A stretch of 64,000 bases of DNA from Flaccisagitta enflata (taxonomy: Eukaryota; Chaetognatha; Sagittoidea; Aphragmophora): NCBI GenBank assembly GCA_965153355.1, contig OZ231128.1, positions 12,028,001 to 12,092,000 on the forward strand. The letters are read 5' to 3'. Made by a program: the position numbers and the translations under genes. The notes beneath the pieces were generated by a model. It was not told where the DNA came from. It ran no database searches and saw only the letters and a list, made by a program, of their open reading frames with translations. This document shows positions 50,175 through 62,879 of the stretch, one piece after another; the stretch's first letter is position 1; every line of letters starts with the position of its first letter.

Positions 50175-50610
50175 TGATGCATGGGGACAAGTAAGACTGA
50201 TGAAGACAAGCAAGGCTGATGGGGACAAGCAAGACTGATGGGGACAAGCAAAATTGATGGGGACCAGCAAAATTGATGGGGACCAGCAAAATTGTTGGGG
50301 ACCAGCAAAATTGATGGGGACCAGAAAAATTGATGGGGACCAGCAAAACTGATGGGGACCATCAAAACTGAAGGGGACATGCCAGAGTGATGGGGACAAG
50401 CAAGACTGATCGGGACCAGCAAGACTGATGGGGACAAGCAAGACTGATGGGGACAAGCAAGACTGATGGGGACAAGCTAGACTGATGGGGACAAGCAAGA
50501 CTAATGGGGACAAGCAAGACTGATGGGGACAAGCAAGACTGATGGGGACAAAATTATGTTGATGAGGACAAGCATTATTGATGGGGAGAAGCAAGACTAT
50601 TGGGGTCATT
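50175..50610. repeat. 18-bp minisatellite GACTGATGGGGACAAGCA (left arm)
   Basis: About 24 units. Mirrored at 59,800-60,232. Frames encoding LSPSVLLVPI-type repeats are translations of this array. Confidence 0.92.
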
Positions 50611-50724
50611 CAGGAATGACAGTCTTCCGGAATGGGAGAGATGAGGAAAGAGCTGATGGGGGCAAAAGTTATGAGTAACAAGAAAACCAATTAGGGTGCA
50701 AGGAAGACAAATGAGGGGGTGGAG

Positions 50725-52058
50725 TTGACGGTATGTTTTCCCCCTCATGTGCTCAAAACCCATGTACCCGATCGTTTTTGATAATACATACCTAGAACTA
50801 AAGATTTGGGATTTTTGATCTAATTTTAGACTGCTAGTTCCATTTATTTATCAATACTTCACAGGTTGTAAAATAAAGAATTTGTCACTTTGCCAAATTA
50901 GTTACTTGGTTTGGAAATAGACTAAAATTCAGAGACATATCCAGAGCCCAAGAGCTAACCAGTATGCACCACTGTCTTTCAAAGATGGAAGAAGGCTATT
51001 ATTTTTACAATGATTTTGGTGGTCACTCACATTTTGACATTTCGTTATATTCACGGATAGATCAAACTGGGATGAATTGCATCAAATTGAAGAGTTTTCG
51101 ATGTTTGTCTGAATTAAAATTTTTGATCAATACAACCCTCGTACCGGGATGCTGAAAAGCTTCTCGCTATTTTTGGTTATTTTTGGGTTAGCATCTTCAG
51201 ATAGAAAATGCTGTGGCCAGTGGCATGCTCAACAGTTGTTCAAGATTTCCATCAAATGCAATCGGCATGTCGATATGTTGAAGCATATAGATTTGGCAGA
51301 GCTTTTAGGCTCATATAGTCATATTGACCAAAAAATGTCATTTTATTATACCCACTGATCTTTGAAGCGTTGCCAAATGTATATGCTTTAACCTATTGAC
51401 ATGCCGATTGCACCATTGGTTAGATCTTGAACAGTAGTTTAATTTGCCCACTGGATTTTTGTCATCTTTCATCTCAGTGCCCAAATTTTTGGACCAAAGT
51501 AGCCAAAATGGCAAAAAAAATCACTTTTTAGCACCTGCTTGCAGAGTCTCCTGCATGAGGGTCACATTTCCATCCAAAACTTACCAGATCTACTAGAGCA
51601 TCAAAACCCTTCAATTTGGTCACCACTTCATCCAGGTTTGTCTATCCAAAGTGGAAATATATCAAAATTGTAAAATGTCAAAATTGACCACCAAATTTAA
51701 TTGGTAAACAACCCTCATACCCTTCCATCTTTGAAATGCTCTCAAATCTCAACAAAAAACGATAGCAACATGCGGATTGCACCACATTTTAGCTCTTGAG
51801 CTCTAGTTTCATAATCTCACAGATTTTGGGTCAAATTTCCAAACCAAAGTGGCCTGATTTTTTAGCCCAAAGTGACCAAATTTCAATATTTTCACCACAA
51901 CCACCTTGGAGAGTGGTGGTAACAAATGGAACTCGCGGTCCCTAAAATGGATCAAAAATCCCAAATCTCTTTAGTTCTAGGTAGTAATATTATAAAAGTA
52001 ATCAAAAACGATCGGGTACATGGGTTTTGAGCACATGAGGGGGAAAACATACCGTCAA
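50725..52058. mobile_element. palindromic DNA element in C2H2 intron 2 (left arm)
   Basis: 1,334 bp with inverted ends TTGACGGTATGTTTTCCCCC. The interior is itself largely inverted (ATGTTGAAGCATATAGATTTGG against its reverse). The outer flank is GGGTGGAG; the matching inner flank has been lost, unlike in the right-arm copy. Non-coding. Confidence 0.8.
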
Positions 52059-52689
52059 ATATACATGTTGGTCAAGCAAGACTTATAAGAGAAAAGCTTG
52101 AATACATTTCTTTTGGATATCATTACCTGTGCAAAGCATCCAACAATCCAGAAACCGTGGAAGGACTTGATGGTACTGCAATCTTGAGGGAGAGTATACG
52201 CTTCCAATCCTGTATCCGTCCACGAAGAAAGGTGCTCGAAACCTTACGAAACTTAGACGCATTTCCTAAAGAGATTGAAAGAAGCGATGAAATTATGTTT
52301 TAAACTATAAGTTGATGCAAATTGCATTAACTCAATCACATTTTTTTTCATGTAGAAATGAAAGAAGCTTTTTATACTACAACTCACCTTTGTGGACTTC
52401 CAGTAGCTCCAGATCTGATTCTTTCTTCTCCGTATTGTCAAGCACTTCCTTAAGAATTGACCTGGCACTTTTTTATTTTTTGAGAGTCTGATAGTTCCGA
52501 CATTTTCTCTGATAAAGTCTTGTTCTTACCCTAGGCAAACCGAGTGAGCATGGGACTAGGAATTCATGTCAGAGCAAAATGGAAGTATAAAAAGAAGATG
52601 CAACAAGAAGTGATGTACAATAACATTACATTGTATGGCTCCAATCATGAGTTTTCCTTAGCCACGTCTTCATCACATGCATATCATCT

Positions 52690-53060
52690 TCAACAGTCAC
52701 AAGTCACAAGGGGACAAGCAGCACTCACAAAGGACAAGCAGTACTTCTGGTGAACAGGCAATGCTAGTGAGGGAAAACGGACACATTTGAGGATATGTGA
52801 CACTTTCAATGGATACTTAAAGATGAATCACTCTTGCAGGGACCAAAAACTTTTGCCAGGGACAAGTAGAGCTTGAACAAGTGGGACAAGTAGAGCTTGA
52901 ACAAGTGGAACAAGTAGAACCACCTGGTGGAGTATGAATACCATTATATGCAGACTTTCTAGTTGATCTTCTGGCCTAGCAACACAGGTGGGGGACAAGC
53001 GACACTGGTAGGGGATAAGCAACACTCGTTTGGGACAAGGGACACCCAGGTAATCTGTCC
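52690..53060. repeat. GGGACAAG-type degenerate repeat (left arm)
   Basis: Irregular units such as GGGACAAGTAGAGCTTGAAC upstream of the C2H2 gene. Mirrored at 57,170-57,550. Confidence 0.75.
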
Positions 53061-53109
53061 ATACCGGACTGACTGATAAATCTTCTAACCCGAAGCAGTA
53101 CTTGTGGTT

Positions 53110-53525
53110 TTAACTTAGTTGACTTTGCTCTAAACATTCTGGTTGACTTCCATATCAGCTTGGAAATACTTTCTGGTTGACTTTTTTGGTTGACTTTTTT
53201 ATACATTCAAGTTGACTTTCATATCAGCCGGGAGACACTTTCGGTTGACTTGTTTGGTTGACTTTCATTTATACATTCATGTTGACTTTCATATCAGAGT
53301 TTTGGTTGACTCCTTGGCTGACTTTGTTCCCTACATTTTGGATGACTCTCGTATCAACCAGGAAATACTTTCCGGTTGACATATTAGGTTGACTTTTTTG
53401 GTTGAATTTCTCCTATACATTCTGGTTGACTTATTTCATCAACTTGTTTGGTTGACATTTTGGTTGACTATAAACTGGCTGACTCTCTTACACAATCTGG
53501 TTGACTTACATATCAGCCAGGAGAC
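53110..53525. repeat. GGTTGACTTT degenerate repeat (left arm)
   Basis: Irregular 20-40 bp units with GTTGACTTT and CATATCAGCC. Mirrored at 56,700-57,145. Confidence 0.8.
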
Positions 53526-53590
53526 ACTTTCAGGCTTTTAAAGAGATTAAGTCCAGCGTGAAATATTCATCAATTTGTTCCCCCTACATA

Positions 53591-56500
53591 AAATGTTTAT
53601 ATCTATAAATTCAGACTTCAGATTTAAATGGTTCTTTGCAGGAGCTTGTTTAATGACACATTTTCCAGTTTACTGTTTGTACCATAAATTTTTATTACCT
53701 TTGCCTATGAAAATGTTAGGTCCTAGCAGCCACTACATCGCTGGCCTCAGTAACCAGCCTCAGATCGCGACCTCGGCCTTGCAGGCCAATCCTCTGGCTT
53801 GTATGGCCAGCCTGTGGGAATTATAATCTTTTTACCACTTTTGCCTATAAATTGCCTGTCCTAGTAATACATTATATAAATAAGTTAATATCTGTAACCA
53901 GGTTTACTCGGTTCTCTAGAGGGGTGGTTTATTACTACCCTTCATTGTGTTATTGTATATTGAATTGTACCACATACTTTTTACTATAACACTGAAACTC
54001 TAGCTAGCATAATATAATAATATAAAGGGCAGTGTGTTTGAGAATTTTTGAAAATTAAGAGACATGTTTGATAATATAATAATACAGCAGTTTCATGTAA
54101 ATTCTGAAGTCTGATCCAAAGATGAATTTTAACCATTCACCACATTACCATTCGACAGATTACTGGCAACAGGTGAAACATACCCACAACAAATCAGCTG
54201 TCGGGACAAAATAAATAAATTATAATATTTTTATATTTTATGCCTGTTTGTCTCACTAATTTCATTATTCTTTCTTTTGAAAATAGTTAAACATTGAAAC
54301 AGTTTCAATGAGCTGACTTGTCATGCTAAGTTAAAATAAAAAAAATTTATATAATACAATAATAAGTGTCTTAATTAATTACAATCTCACTTTTTTAGGT
54401 CCAGATAGGCGCCAGCATACTTAAATTATCCCGTTTCGCTGTTCTCATCGTACCAAACACTTCGGCTTCGTCATGATGATGTGCTTTTGTTTTGTGATTT
54501 GTAATCTCGTCGTACGTTGCGGGCGTAAGCGACAAATACCTTCTGATGTTCACTTATCCAGCCATATGTCGTCGCTTGATTTAACTGTGTTGCGTTAAAA
54601 GCAACATTTATCCTTGTTTGAAATGGAACACCTATGTCGAAAGAGTTGCACGACTTGTACCAGCGAATGATTTTGTAATAGCTTATTTCAAACGAGCTTA
54701 GAACGACTTCAGTAATAAAATGATGTGTAATGTGTCGACAGACGACGGGGATGATGATGACCGATCAACACGAGCTGGCATTGAATAATATGGCATCGAA
54801 AATGAATATTATGTAATAGTGCCTGAAATCCTTATTTCAATGATCGCAGTGACATGTTTTTATAAATAGTGAAATGCAATATTTGAAATGAGTTTTGCGT
54901 ATTGCTGTTTATGCTTTTATGAGATTGGGAATGTTTGATCAGCCTTCGATCAAGGAGGATCATCTACAACCAGATTAAACTAGATGTAGATGATCCTCCT
55001 TGATCAAGAAAGACTGATCAAACATTCCCAATCTCATAAGCATAAACAGCCTTGCTTTAATGCGCAAAACCTCATTTCAGATGTTGCATTTCACTCGCGT
55101 TGCAAAAACAAACTACATGTCACTTCATAGATCATTCAAGAATAAGGATTTCAATTTTCTTACATAATATTCGTTTTTTTAGTCGCGTGCACGCGACTCT
55201 ACACTCCACTTTGTCGGTCTGTCCGTCTGTCCGTCCGTCCGTCCGTTCGTCTGTCCATCCGTCCGTCAAGTGTAGGTGGGCGGTTTGGTCACATTTTACT
55301 TTTTTTATCAATTTGGCTATATTTCTTGTCATTCTAAGTCATTTAAATAAAACAAGTCATTTGCTTGGCCTCTGAAGCAATTTTTAAGTCAATCTGCAAC
55401 TCTTTGCACTCGACTTATAGGTGTTGGCCTTGTTCCATTTCAAACAAGTTCATTGGCAGCTTGGCACTTTACAATACAGTTAAATCCAATGACAGTGTAT
55501 GACGAGATAAATTGAATTACACGTAGAGGAAATTATTTGTCATACTTACGCCGCAACTATCAGTTACGACGGGATACAAATCACAAAACAAAAGCACATC
55601 GCATCATGACGAAGGAAGAAGCTCAAGTGCGAGTAAATACAGTACGATGGGAGCAAAGACGACCTAGACTGGAGGATAGATTTTAGGTATCTTAAATTTA
55701 TCTGATTCATAAAAAAATTGAGATTTATGTTAATTAAGACTTACTTTATTATTTGTATATATAAATTTTTTTTATTTTTTAACTTATGACTAAATTGTAA
55801 AAAAAATCAGCTTCATTGAAATATTTCAATAGGTTTTACAACTATTTTTCAAAAAGAAGAATGATATAAATTAATATTTAGGCAAAGTTTAAAACAGGCA
55901 TAAAACTTATAAAAATAGTATAATTTGGCCTATTTTTGTCCCCGACGAACAGTTTTCGTTGGTGGACTATGACGTAGCCTGTTTGTAGTAGTCTGTCCGT
56001 GGGTGAGTGAGTGAGTGAGTGAGTGAGTTTAAGACCTTCTCATATCTTTGGATCCAGACTTCAGAATTTTATGAAACTTTGCTGGTGTTATTTATTGGTC
56101 AATAGGAGCATGTGTACCAAATTTTCAAAAAAATTCATTAAATTTTAATATCTTTTGCCTACTATTTTTGTAGTAGTATTTAGCTGGGACTTAGGTGGTT
56201 TATATATAGTGTGCTATGTGAATTTTTTTCTAATTTGGTATACAAGCATAGGGCAAGTAGAGGATAGTAAATAAACCCCTGCAAAATTCGAATTAAATCT
56301 GAAGCCTGGCTTATAAGATATTAGCTTATTTATGTAGTAATATATTACTAGGACTTAGGCAGTTTACATAGGAAGATGGTAGTAAAGGTTTATGAATTTT
56401 TTTGAAATTTGGTATACAAATAGAGGATAGTAAATAAACAACCCCTGCAAAATTTGAATTAAATCTGAAGCCTGGTTTATGAGATATTAGCTTATTTATG

Positions 56501-56663
56501 TAGTAATATGTTACAGGACTTAAGCAGTTTTCATAGGCAAAGGGTAGTAAAAGTTTATGAATTTTTTTTAAAACTTAGTAAACAGGCAAATAATGACAAT
56601 TAAACAGCTCCTGCAAAATTCGATTTAAATCTGAAGTCTGGTTTATGAGATATAAACTTATTT
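53591..56663. repeat. diverged palindrome centre
   Basis: The inverted match continues inward but with many substitutions and indels. Examples: CCCCCTACATAAA near 53,580 against 56,670; CGGGACAAAATAA near 54,203 against 55,940; TGATGTGCTTTTGTTTTGTGATTTGTA near 54,480 against 55,580. The best hairpin is at the middle (54,880-55,100), with GATTGGGAATGTTTGATCAG on both sides and GATCAAGGAGGATCATCTAC at the tip. No gene is seen. Confidence 0.85.
55175..55434 (-). repeat. dispersed CCGT-core repeat, copy 12 (type A)
   Basis: TTTTAGTCGCGTGCACGCGACTCTACAC, CTTTGTCGGTCTGTCCG core, and ACTTATAGGTGTTGGCCTTGTT end. A strongly diverged counterpart seems to lie at about 54,624-54,790 on the other side of the palindrome. 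Confidence 0.75.
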
Positions 56664-56665
56664 AT
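56010..56665. repeat. tandem repeat of ~150-190 bp units
   Basis: Four diverged units, each with TCTGAAGCCTGGTTTATGAGATATTAGC-like, ATTTATGTAGTAATAT, GACTTAGGCAGTTT and AATTTTTTTGAAATTTGGTATAC segments. Preceded by (GTGA)n at 56,003-56,027. Confidence 0.75.
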
Positions 56666-57750
56666 GTAGGGGGAACAAATTGATGAATATTTCACGCTGG
56701 ACTTAATCTCTTTAAAAGCCTGAAAGTATCTCCTGGCTGATATGTAAGTCAACCAGATTGTGTAAGAGAGTCAGCCAGTTTATAGTCAACCAAAATGTCA
56801 ACCAAACAAGTTGATGAAATAAGTCAACCAGAATGTATAGGAGAAATTTCAACCAAAAAAGTCAACCTAATATGTCAACCGGAAAGTATTTCCTGGTTGA
56901 TACGAGAGTCATCCAAAATGTAGGGAACAAAGTCAGCCAAGGAGTCAACCAAAACTCTGATATGAAAGTCAACATGAATGTATAAATGAAAGTCAACCAA
57001 ACAAGTCAACCGAAAGTGTCTCCCGGCTGATATGAAAGTCAACTTGAATGTATAAAAAAGTCAACCAAAAAAGTCAACCAGAAAGTATTTCCAAGCTGAT
57101 ATGGAAGTCAACCAGAATGTTTAGAGCAAAGTCAACTAAGTTAAAACCATAAGTACTGCTTCGGGTTAGAAGATTTATCAGTCAGTCCGGTATGGACAGA
57201 TTACCTGGGTGTCCCTTGTCCCAAACGAGTGTTGCTTATCCCCTACCAGTGTCGCTTGTCCCCCACCTGTGTTGCTAGGCCAGAAGGTCAACTAGAAAGT
57301 CTGCATATAATGGTATTCATACTCCACCAGGTGGTTCTACTTGTTCCACTTGTTCAAGCTCTACTTGTCCCACTTGTTCAAGCTCTACTTGTCCCTGGCA
57401 AAAGTTTTTGGTCCCTGCAAGAGTGATTCATCTTTAAGTATCCATTGAAAGTGTCACATATCCTCAAATGTGTCCGTTTTCCCTCACTAGCATTGCCTGT
57501 TCACCAGAAGTACTGCTTGTCCTTTGTGAGTGCTGCTTGTCCCCTTGTGACTTGTGACTGTTGAAGATGATATGCATGTGATGAAGACGTGGCTAAGGAA
57601 AACTCATGATTGGAGCCATACAATGTAATGTTATTGTACATCACTTCTTGTTGCATCTTCTTTTTATACTTCCATTTTGCTCTGACATGAATTCCTAGTC
57701 CCATGCTCACTCGGTTTGCCTAGGGTAAGAACAAGACTTTATCAGAGAAA

Positions 57751-60700
57751 ATGTCGGAACTATCAGACTCTCAAAAAATAAAAAGTGCCAGGTCAATTCT
57801 TAAGGAAGTGCTTGACAATACGGAGAAGAAAGAATCAGATCTGGAGCTACTGGAAGTCCACAAAGGTGAGTTGTAGTATAAAAAGCTTCTTTCATTTCTA
57901 CATGAAAAAAAATGTGATTGAGTTAATGCAATTTGCATCAACTTATAGTTTAAAACATAATTTCATCGCTTCTTTCAATCTCTTTAGGAAATGCGTCTAA
58001 GTTTCGTAAGGTTTCGAGCACCTTTCTTCGTGGACGGATACAGGATTGGAAGCGTATACTCTCCCTCAAGATTGCAGTACCATCAAGTCCTTCCACGGTT
58101 TCTGGATTGTTGGATGCTTTGCACAGGTAATGATATCCAAAAGAAATGTATTCAAGCTTTTCTCTTATAAGTCTTGCTTGACCCTCCACCCTTGACGGTA
58201 TGTTTTCCCCCTTATGTGCTCAAAACCCATGTACCCGATCGTTTTTGATTACTTTTGTAATATTACTACCTAGAACTAAAGAGATTTGGGATTTTTGATC
58301 CATTTTAGGGACCGCGAGTTAGGTTCTATTTATTTACCACCAATTCCAAGGTGGTTGTGGTGAAAATAAATTCTAATATCACTACAAAAATCGTCACTTT
58401 GGTTTGGAAATTTGACCCAAAATCTGTGAGATTATGAAACTAGAGCTCAAGAGCTAAAAAGTGGTGCAATCCGCATGTTGCTATCAGTTTTTGTACAGAT
58501 TCTGAGAGTTTCTTTTTCAAAGATGGATGTATATGAGGTTATTTCACAATTGAATTTGGTGGTCAATTTTGACATTTTTTACAATTTTTGATATATTTCC
58601 GCTTTGGATAGACAAACCTGGATGAAATTGGTGACCAAATTGAAGAGTTTTTGATACTCTAGATGAATCTGGTAAAGTTTTGGATCGATATGACCCTCAA
58701 AATTTTTGGGAGACTCTACAAGCAGGTGCTAAAAAGTGATTTTTTTTGCTATTTTGGCTACTTTATCAAAAATTTGGGTACTTCTGAGATAGAAAATGAC
58801 AAAAACAAAAAATCAGTGGGCAAATTAAACTACTGTTCAAGATCTAACCAATGGTGCAATCGGCATGTCAATAGGTTAAAGCATATACATTTGGCAACGC
58901 TTCAAAGATCAGTGGGTATAATAAAATGACATTTTTTGGTCAATATGACTATATGAGCCTAAAAGCTCTGCCAAATCTATATGCTTCAACATATCGACAT
59001 GCCGATTGCACCATTTGTTAGATCTTTTGAACAGTAGTTTGATTTGCCTACTGATTTTTTGGCATTTTCTATCTCAGAAGTGCCCAAATTTTTTGACCAA
59101 AGCAGCCTAAATGGCGAGAAAAATCACTTTTTCAGCACCTGCTTCTAGAGTCCCCCCGAAATTTTGAGGGTTGTATTGATCAAAAATTTTACCAGATTCA
59201 GTTAGAGCATCAAAAACTCTTCAATTTGGTCACCAATTTCATCCAGATTTGTCTATCCAAAGTGGAGACATAACAAAAAATGTAAAAAATGTGAAATTGA
59301 CCAACAAATTCAATTGGTAAAAATAACCCTCATACCCTTCCATCTTTGAAAAGCTCTCAAATCTTAACAAAAGATGATAGCAACATGAGGATTGCACCAC
59401 TGGTTAGTCATGAAGCTCTAGTTTTATAATCTCACAGATTTTGGGTCAAATTTCCAAAACAAAGTGGCTCAATTTTTAGCCCAAAGTGACCAAATTTTAA
59501 CATTTTTACCACAACCACCTTGAAGTGGTGATAAATAAATGGAACTCGCGGTCCCTAAAATGGATCAAAAATCCCAAATCTCTTTAGTTCTAGGTAGTAA
59601 TATTATAAAAATAATCAAAAACGATCGGGTACATGGGTTTTGAGCACATGAGGGGGAAAACATACCGTCAACTCCACCCCCTCATTTGTCTTCCTTGCAC
59701 CCTAATTGGTTTTCTTGTTACTCATAACTTTTGCCCCCATCAGCTCTTTCCTCATCTCTCCCATTCCGGAAGACTGTCATTCCTGAATGACCCCAATAGT
59801 CTTGCTTCTCCCCATCAATAATGCTTGTCCTCATCAACATAATTTTGTCCCCATCAGTCTTGCTTGTCCCCATCAGTCTTGCTTGTCCCCATCAGTCTTG
59901 CTTGTCCCCATCAGTCTTGCTTGTCCCCATCAGTCTTGCTTGTCCCCATCAGTCTTGCTTGTCCCCATCAGTCTTGCTGGTCCCGATCAGTCTTGCTTGT
60001 CCCCATCACTCTGGCATGTCCCCTTCAGTTTTGATGGTCCCCATCAGTTTTGCTGGTCCCCATCAATTTTTCTGGTCCCCATCAATTTTGCTGGTCCCCA
60101 ACAATTTTGCTGGTCCCCATCAATTTTGCTGGTCCCCATCAATTTTGCTTGTCCCCATCAGTCTTGCTTGTCCCCATCAGCCTTGCTTGTCTTCATCAGT
60201 CTTACTTGTCCCCATGCATCAGTGGTTGACAATTTGGTTGACTTATGCAGGGTGACTTATGCAGGGTGTCTTATGCAGGGTGACTTATGCAGGGTGACTT
60301 ATGCAGGGTGACTTTTGCCAGGGTGACTTTTGCCAGGGTGACTTTTGCCAGGTGATTTTTACATAGGTAATCTCTTGCCAGGTACTTTGCCAGGGTGACT
60401 TTTGCCAGGGTGACTGCCAGGTGACTTTTTGCCAGGGTGACTTCACAGGGTGACTTTTGGTTAGGTGACTTTTGCCAGGTGACTTCTTTGCCAGGTGATC
60501 TTTTGCCAGGGTGACTTTTGACAGGGTGACTTTTGCCAGGGTGACTTTTGCCAGGGTGACTTTTGCCATGGTGACTTTTGCCAGGGTGACTTTTGCCAGG
60601 GTGACTTTTGCCAGGGTGACTTTTGCCAGGGTGACTTTGTTGACCAGTAGGCTTGTATGTAATTCTTACTGGTCCTCAATACTGGGTTATGTCAGCTAGC

Positions 60701-62682
60701 ATTTCTAGTATTTTCCTTATTTCAGAATTGCTAGTAAACTCTTATGCCTGTCCTTCATTTTTTACCCTAAAGATATTTTAATTGCATTGCTTTAATATTT
60801 TCTGCTCATTTTTCTCCTCCCTGTCACTATTTCAGCCTCGAGTGCAAGTTGGATGAAATACAGAGCAACAAATCAATGAAGCACGATGTTGCGGTCAAGG
60901 AAATGGAGAAGCTATCCAAATTGCTTGAGGACATGGACATTCCTGGGAAAGTCACAGCTTCTCCTCCTTCGATGGTTGCCTCAGTTGGGACAAAGATTCC
61001 TAAAGGTTTGCATTCATTGAACCATCAAAATTCTAATGGAAAAATCATCCTGATGAGTCAGTCGCCCTGATAAGCTCATCCCTAAAAACTCAGCCTTATA
61101 AAGTCACCCTTATAAAGTCACCCTTATATAAAGTCACCCTTATATAAAGTCACCCTTATATAAAGTCACCCTTATATAAAGTCACCCTTATATAAAGTCA
61201 ACCCGTAAAGTTAACTCTGTACAGTCAACCTTGTAAACTGTAAAGTCAACCCTATAGTTTCAACCAAGAATTTAACCTACTAAGCATTTCTAGCTGGTTG
61301 TGGCGTTATGATTGGCCATCCTTGTTGGATACAAATTTGATTTGTGTTCTCTCAAGTTTAATTTTAGATATTTGAACTTTGAACTTTTTGTGTCCATATC
61401 AGCTCCAACTACTCTGGGGGCCAAGCAAATTCCGGACCTGCTTTCTTTGCCTCTCCCATCGAAGTTGGCCAGTTCCTCCAGCGAAACAGGGCCGGTTAAG
61501 TCATCAACATCATCGTCCAAAGAGGAGAAGTCTGCATCCGTGCTTTCTGGGTAAGTTATTGGGATGGTGCATGAACCTGATGTGGAAACAAAACTATGAC
61601 AGAATTCCTTGGATACTTCTTTCTTGAATTAAAAGACTGTGCATTTTGAAACAATATGAGGTAAAACATTACTCCCTGTATCATCTTTATTTAGGAAATC
61701 CACAATGGCCTCATCTGAAGAATCGTTGGAGAAGGAGAAAAAGGAGAAGATAATCAAGAAGGAGGAAAGCAAGGGAGGATATGTGGATAGGAAAACGTCA
61801 TCGAGGAAAAATAAGGGTGACAGTAGTGATGAAGAGCAAGCCAAAAGAAAGAGGAAAGGTGAGGAGGTATCGGCCAAGAAAATGACAAGAAAGCGTCTTC
61901 CTGATGTCGATAACCATGCATCAACGTCCAAGATTTCTGCTGAAAGCTTAGGTATGTTTGTTTTTGGCTCTTTACCTCTCTTTGCAATATCTGGACACAA
62001 AACTAAATCCCTAACTAAATCCCTTGCACACCAGTGAAAAATTGATAATTCTCTTCATTTCCAGGTCTTGGGGATTCTGGAAATGCCAAGTTCTCGAAGT
62101 TGTGGGAAACTAATGCAGATGTGCGGAAGAATTGCCAAGCTTTTATGGGTGAGTATTTTGATGGACATATACTTCAATTTGTTTTTCTCATCCTTGTTTC
62201 TGTTTGAATAATGATTTTACTGTAATTGGTATTACCATGAATCAAAATAACTCTCTTGCTGTTGGAAAAAACTTATTGCAACTCTTACTATTGCAGTTGC
62301 TGAACTGGCCAGATACGAGACAAAGGATGCAAAAGATGACAAAGATCACGATGACTACCAAAACAACGAAAGTGACGGCAACATTGATGAGGAGGAAGAG
62401 AAAAAAGAAGACAAAGACAAGGATGGCCAATCCCAACTCCAATGCGAACCTTGCAACCAGTCCTTCGCTAACCGAAGTGCCCTAAGGAAGCACATGCGCG
62501 ACAAACATGGGGAGGTTGATCCTTGGCCATGCAAAGACCCAAACTGCAATTACACTAACCGAGACAAAGGGCGTATGAACTATCACATAAAGCAAAAACA
62601 TGCTGCAACCATTTCTCCTTATCCCAAGACCCTGAAGCGCTTTGCTTTGGCTAGCTATTTGAAAGACAAAAAGCTTGTATGA
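57751..62682 (+). CDS. C2H2 zinc-finger protein, intact right-arm copy
   Basis: Seven exons: 57,751-57,865, 57,988-58,126, 60,836-61,005, 61,403-61,550, 61,695-61,951, 62,065-62,148 and 62,297-62,682. They sum to 1,299 nt, 432 aa plus TGA, with all phases consistent. N-terminal ~190 residues: charged, helical, with SKFRKVSSTFLRGRIQDW and a coiled-coil-like EMEKLSKLLEDM. Middle: Ser/Lys-rich and nuclear-looking (SDEEQAKRKRKGEE). C-terminus: acidic run, then two C2H2 fingers, CEPCNQSFANRSALRKHMRDKH (residues ~354-375) and CKDPNCNYTNRDKGRMNYHIK (from ~383). The fingers suggest sequence-specific DNA binding. Candidate targets are the surrounding TGAC-core arrays (inference). Intron 2 is 2.7 kb of arrays and one inserted element. 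Confidence 0.85.
58192..59671. mobile_element. palindromic DNA element with 8-bp target duplication (right arm)
   Basis: 1,480 bp. Ends TTGACGGTATG...CATACCGTCAA, flanked on both sides by CTCCACCC (58,184-58,191 and 59,672-59,679). Non-coding, internally inverted. Same site as the left-arm copy, so it predates or was copied with the palindrome. The 8-bp duplication suggests hAT or another 8-bp superfamily; termini alone do not decide. Confidence 0.85.
59800..60645. repeat. intron minisatellites (right arm)
   Basis: 18-bp CCCATCAGTCTTGCTTGT array (to 60,232) followed by the GGGTGACTTTTGCCA array (60,238-60,645). Mirrors of 49,745-50,610. Confidence 0.92.
61070..61245. repeat. minisatellite TTATATAAAGTCACCC (right arm)
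   Basis: Mirror of 49,142-49,325. Confidence 0.9.
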
Positions 62683-62879
62683 ATCATTTTTGGATAGGAC
62701 TGGTTTTGTCCAGACACTTGTGTACACATGGCAGTGATTATTTCCATAATGGCATTTACCTTTTTTGAGTTTATTTTTTCTCTTATTCAAATGAACATTA
62801 GGCCAATCAAATAGTGTTTTTCAGCTTCCCTTGGATTCCTAGGTCATTTTATTTCATGTCATCTTTAATCTCAACAACT

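Larger units (their letters stand above)
47721..52503 (-). pseudogene. C2H2 zinc-finger gene, left-arm copy with frameshift
   Basis: Mirror of the intact gene at 57,751-62,682. Exons: 52,503-52,388, 52,265-52,127, 49,551-49,382, 49,000-48,853, 48,708-48,452, 48,338-48,255 and 48,106-47,721. Exons 2-7 have the same lengths and splice sites as the right copy. Exon 1 is 116 nt instead of 115: ATAAAAAAGTG here has six A's where the right copy has five. That moves the reading into a stop within a few codons. The zinc-finger exon is intact, with one substitution noted near the C-terminus (Ile for Phe). It may be a broken copy, or the extra base may be a sequencing error in a homopolymer. A downstream start would still give a shorter protein. 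Confidence 0.7.
46412..53590. repeat. left arm of large palindrome
   Basis: Reverse complement of 56,664-64,000, with identity high enough that most translated segments differ by zero or one residue. Differences are concentrated in array copy numbers and in the intronic element. The left boundary is set only by where the right arm meets the window end. Confidence 0.95.

Noticed and set aside
50085-50609. 174-aa LSPSVLLVPI repeat frame, and its mirror at 59,787-60,311
   Set aside because: Translation of an 18-bp array inside a C2H2 gene intron.
55175-55434. Insertion specific to the right half of the palindrome
   Set aside because: A diverged counterpart appears at about 54,624-54,790, so it was probably there before the palindrome formed.
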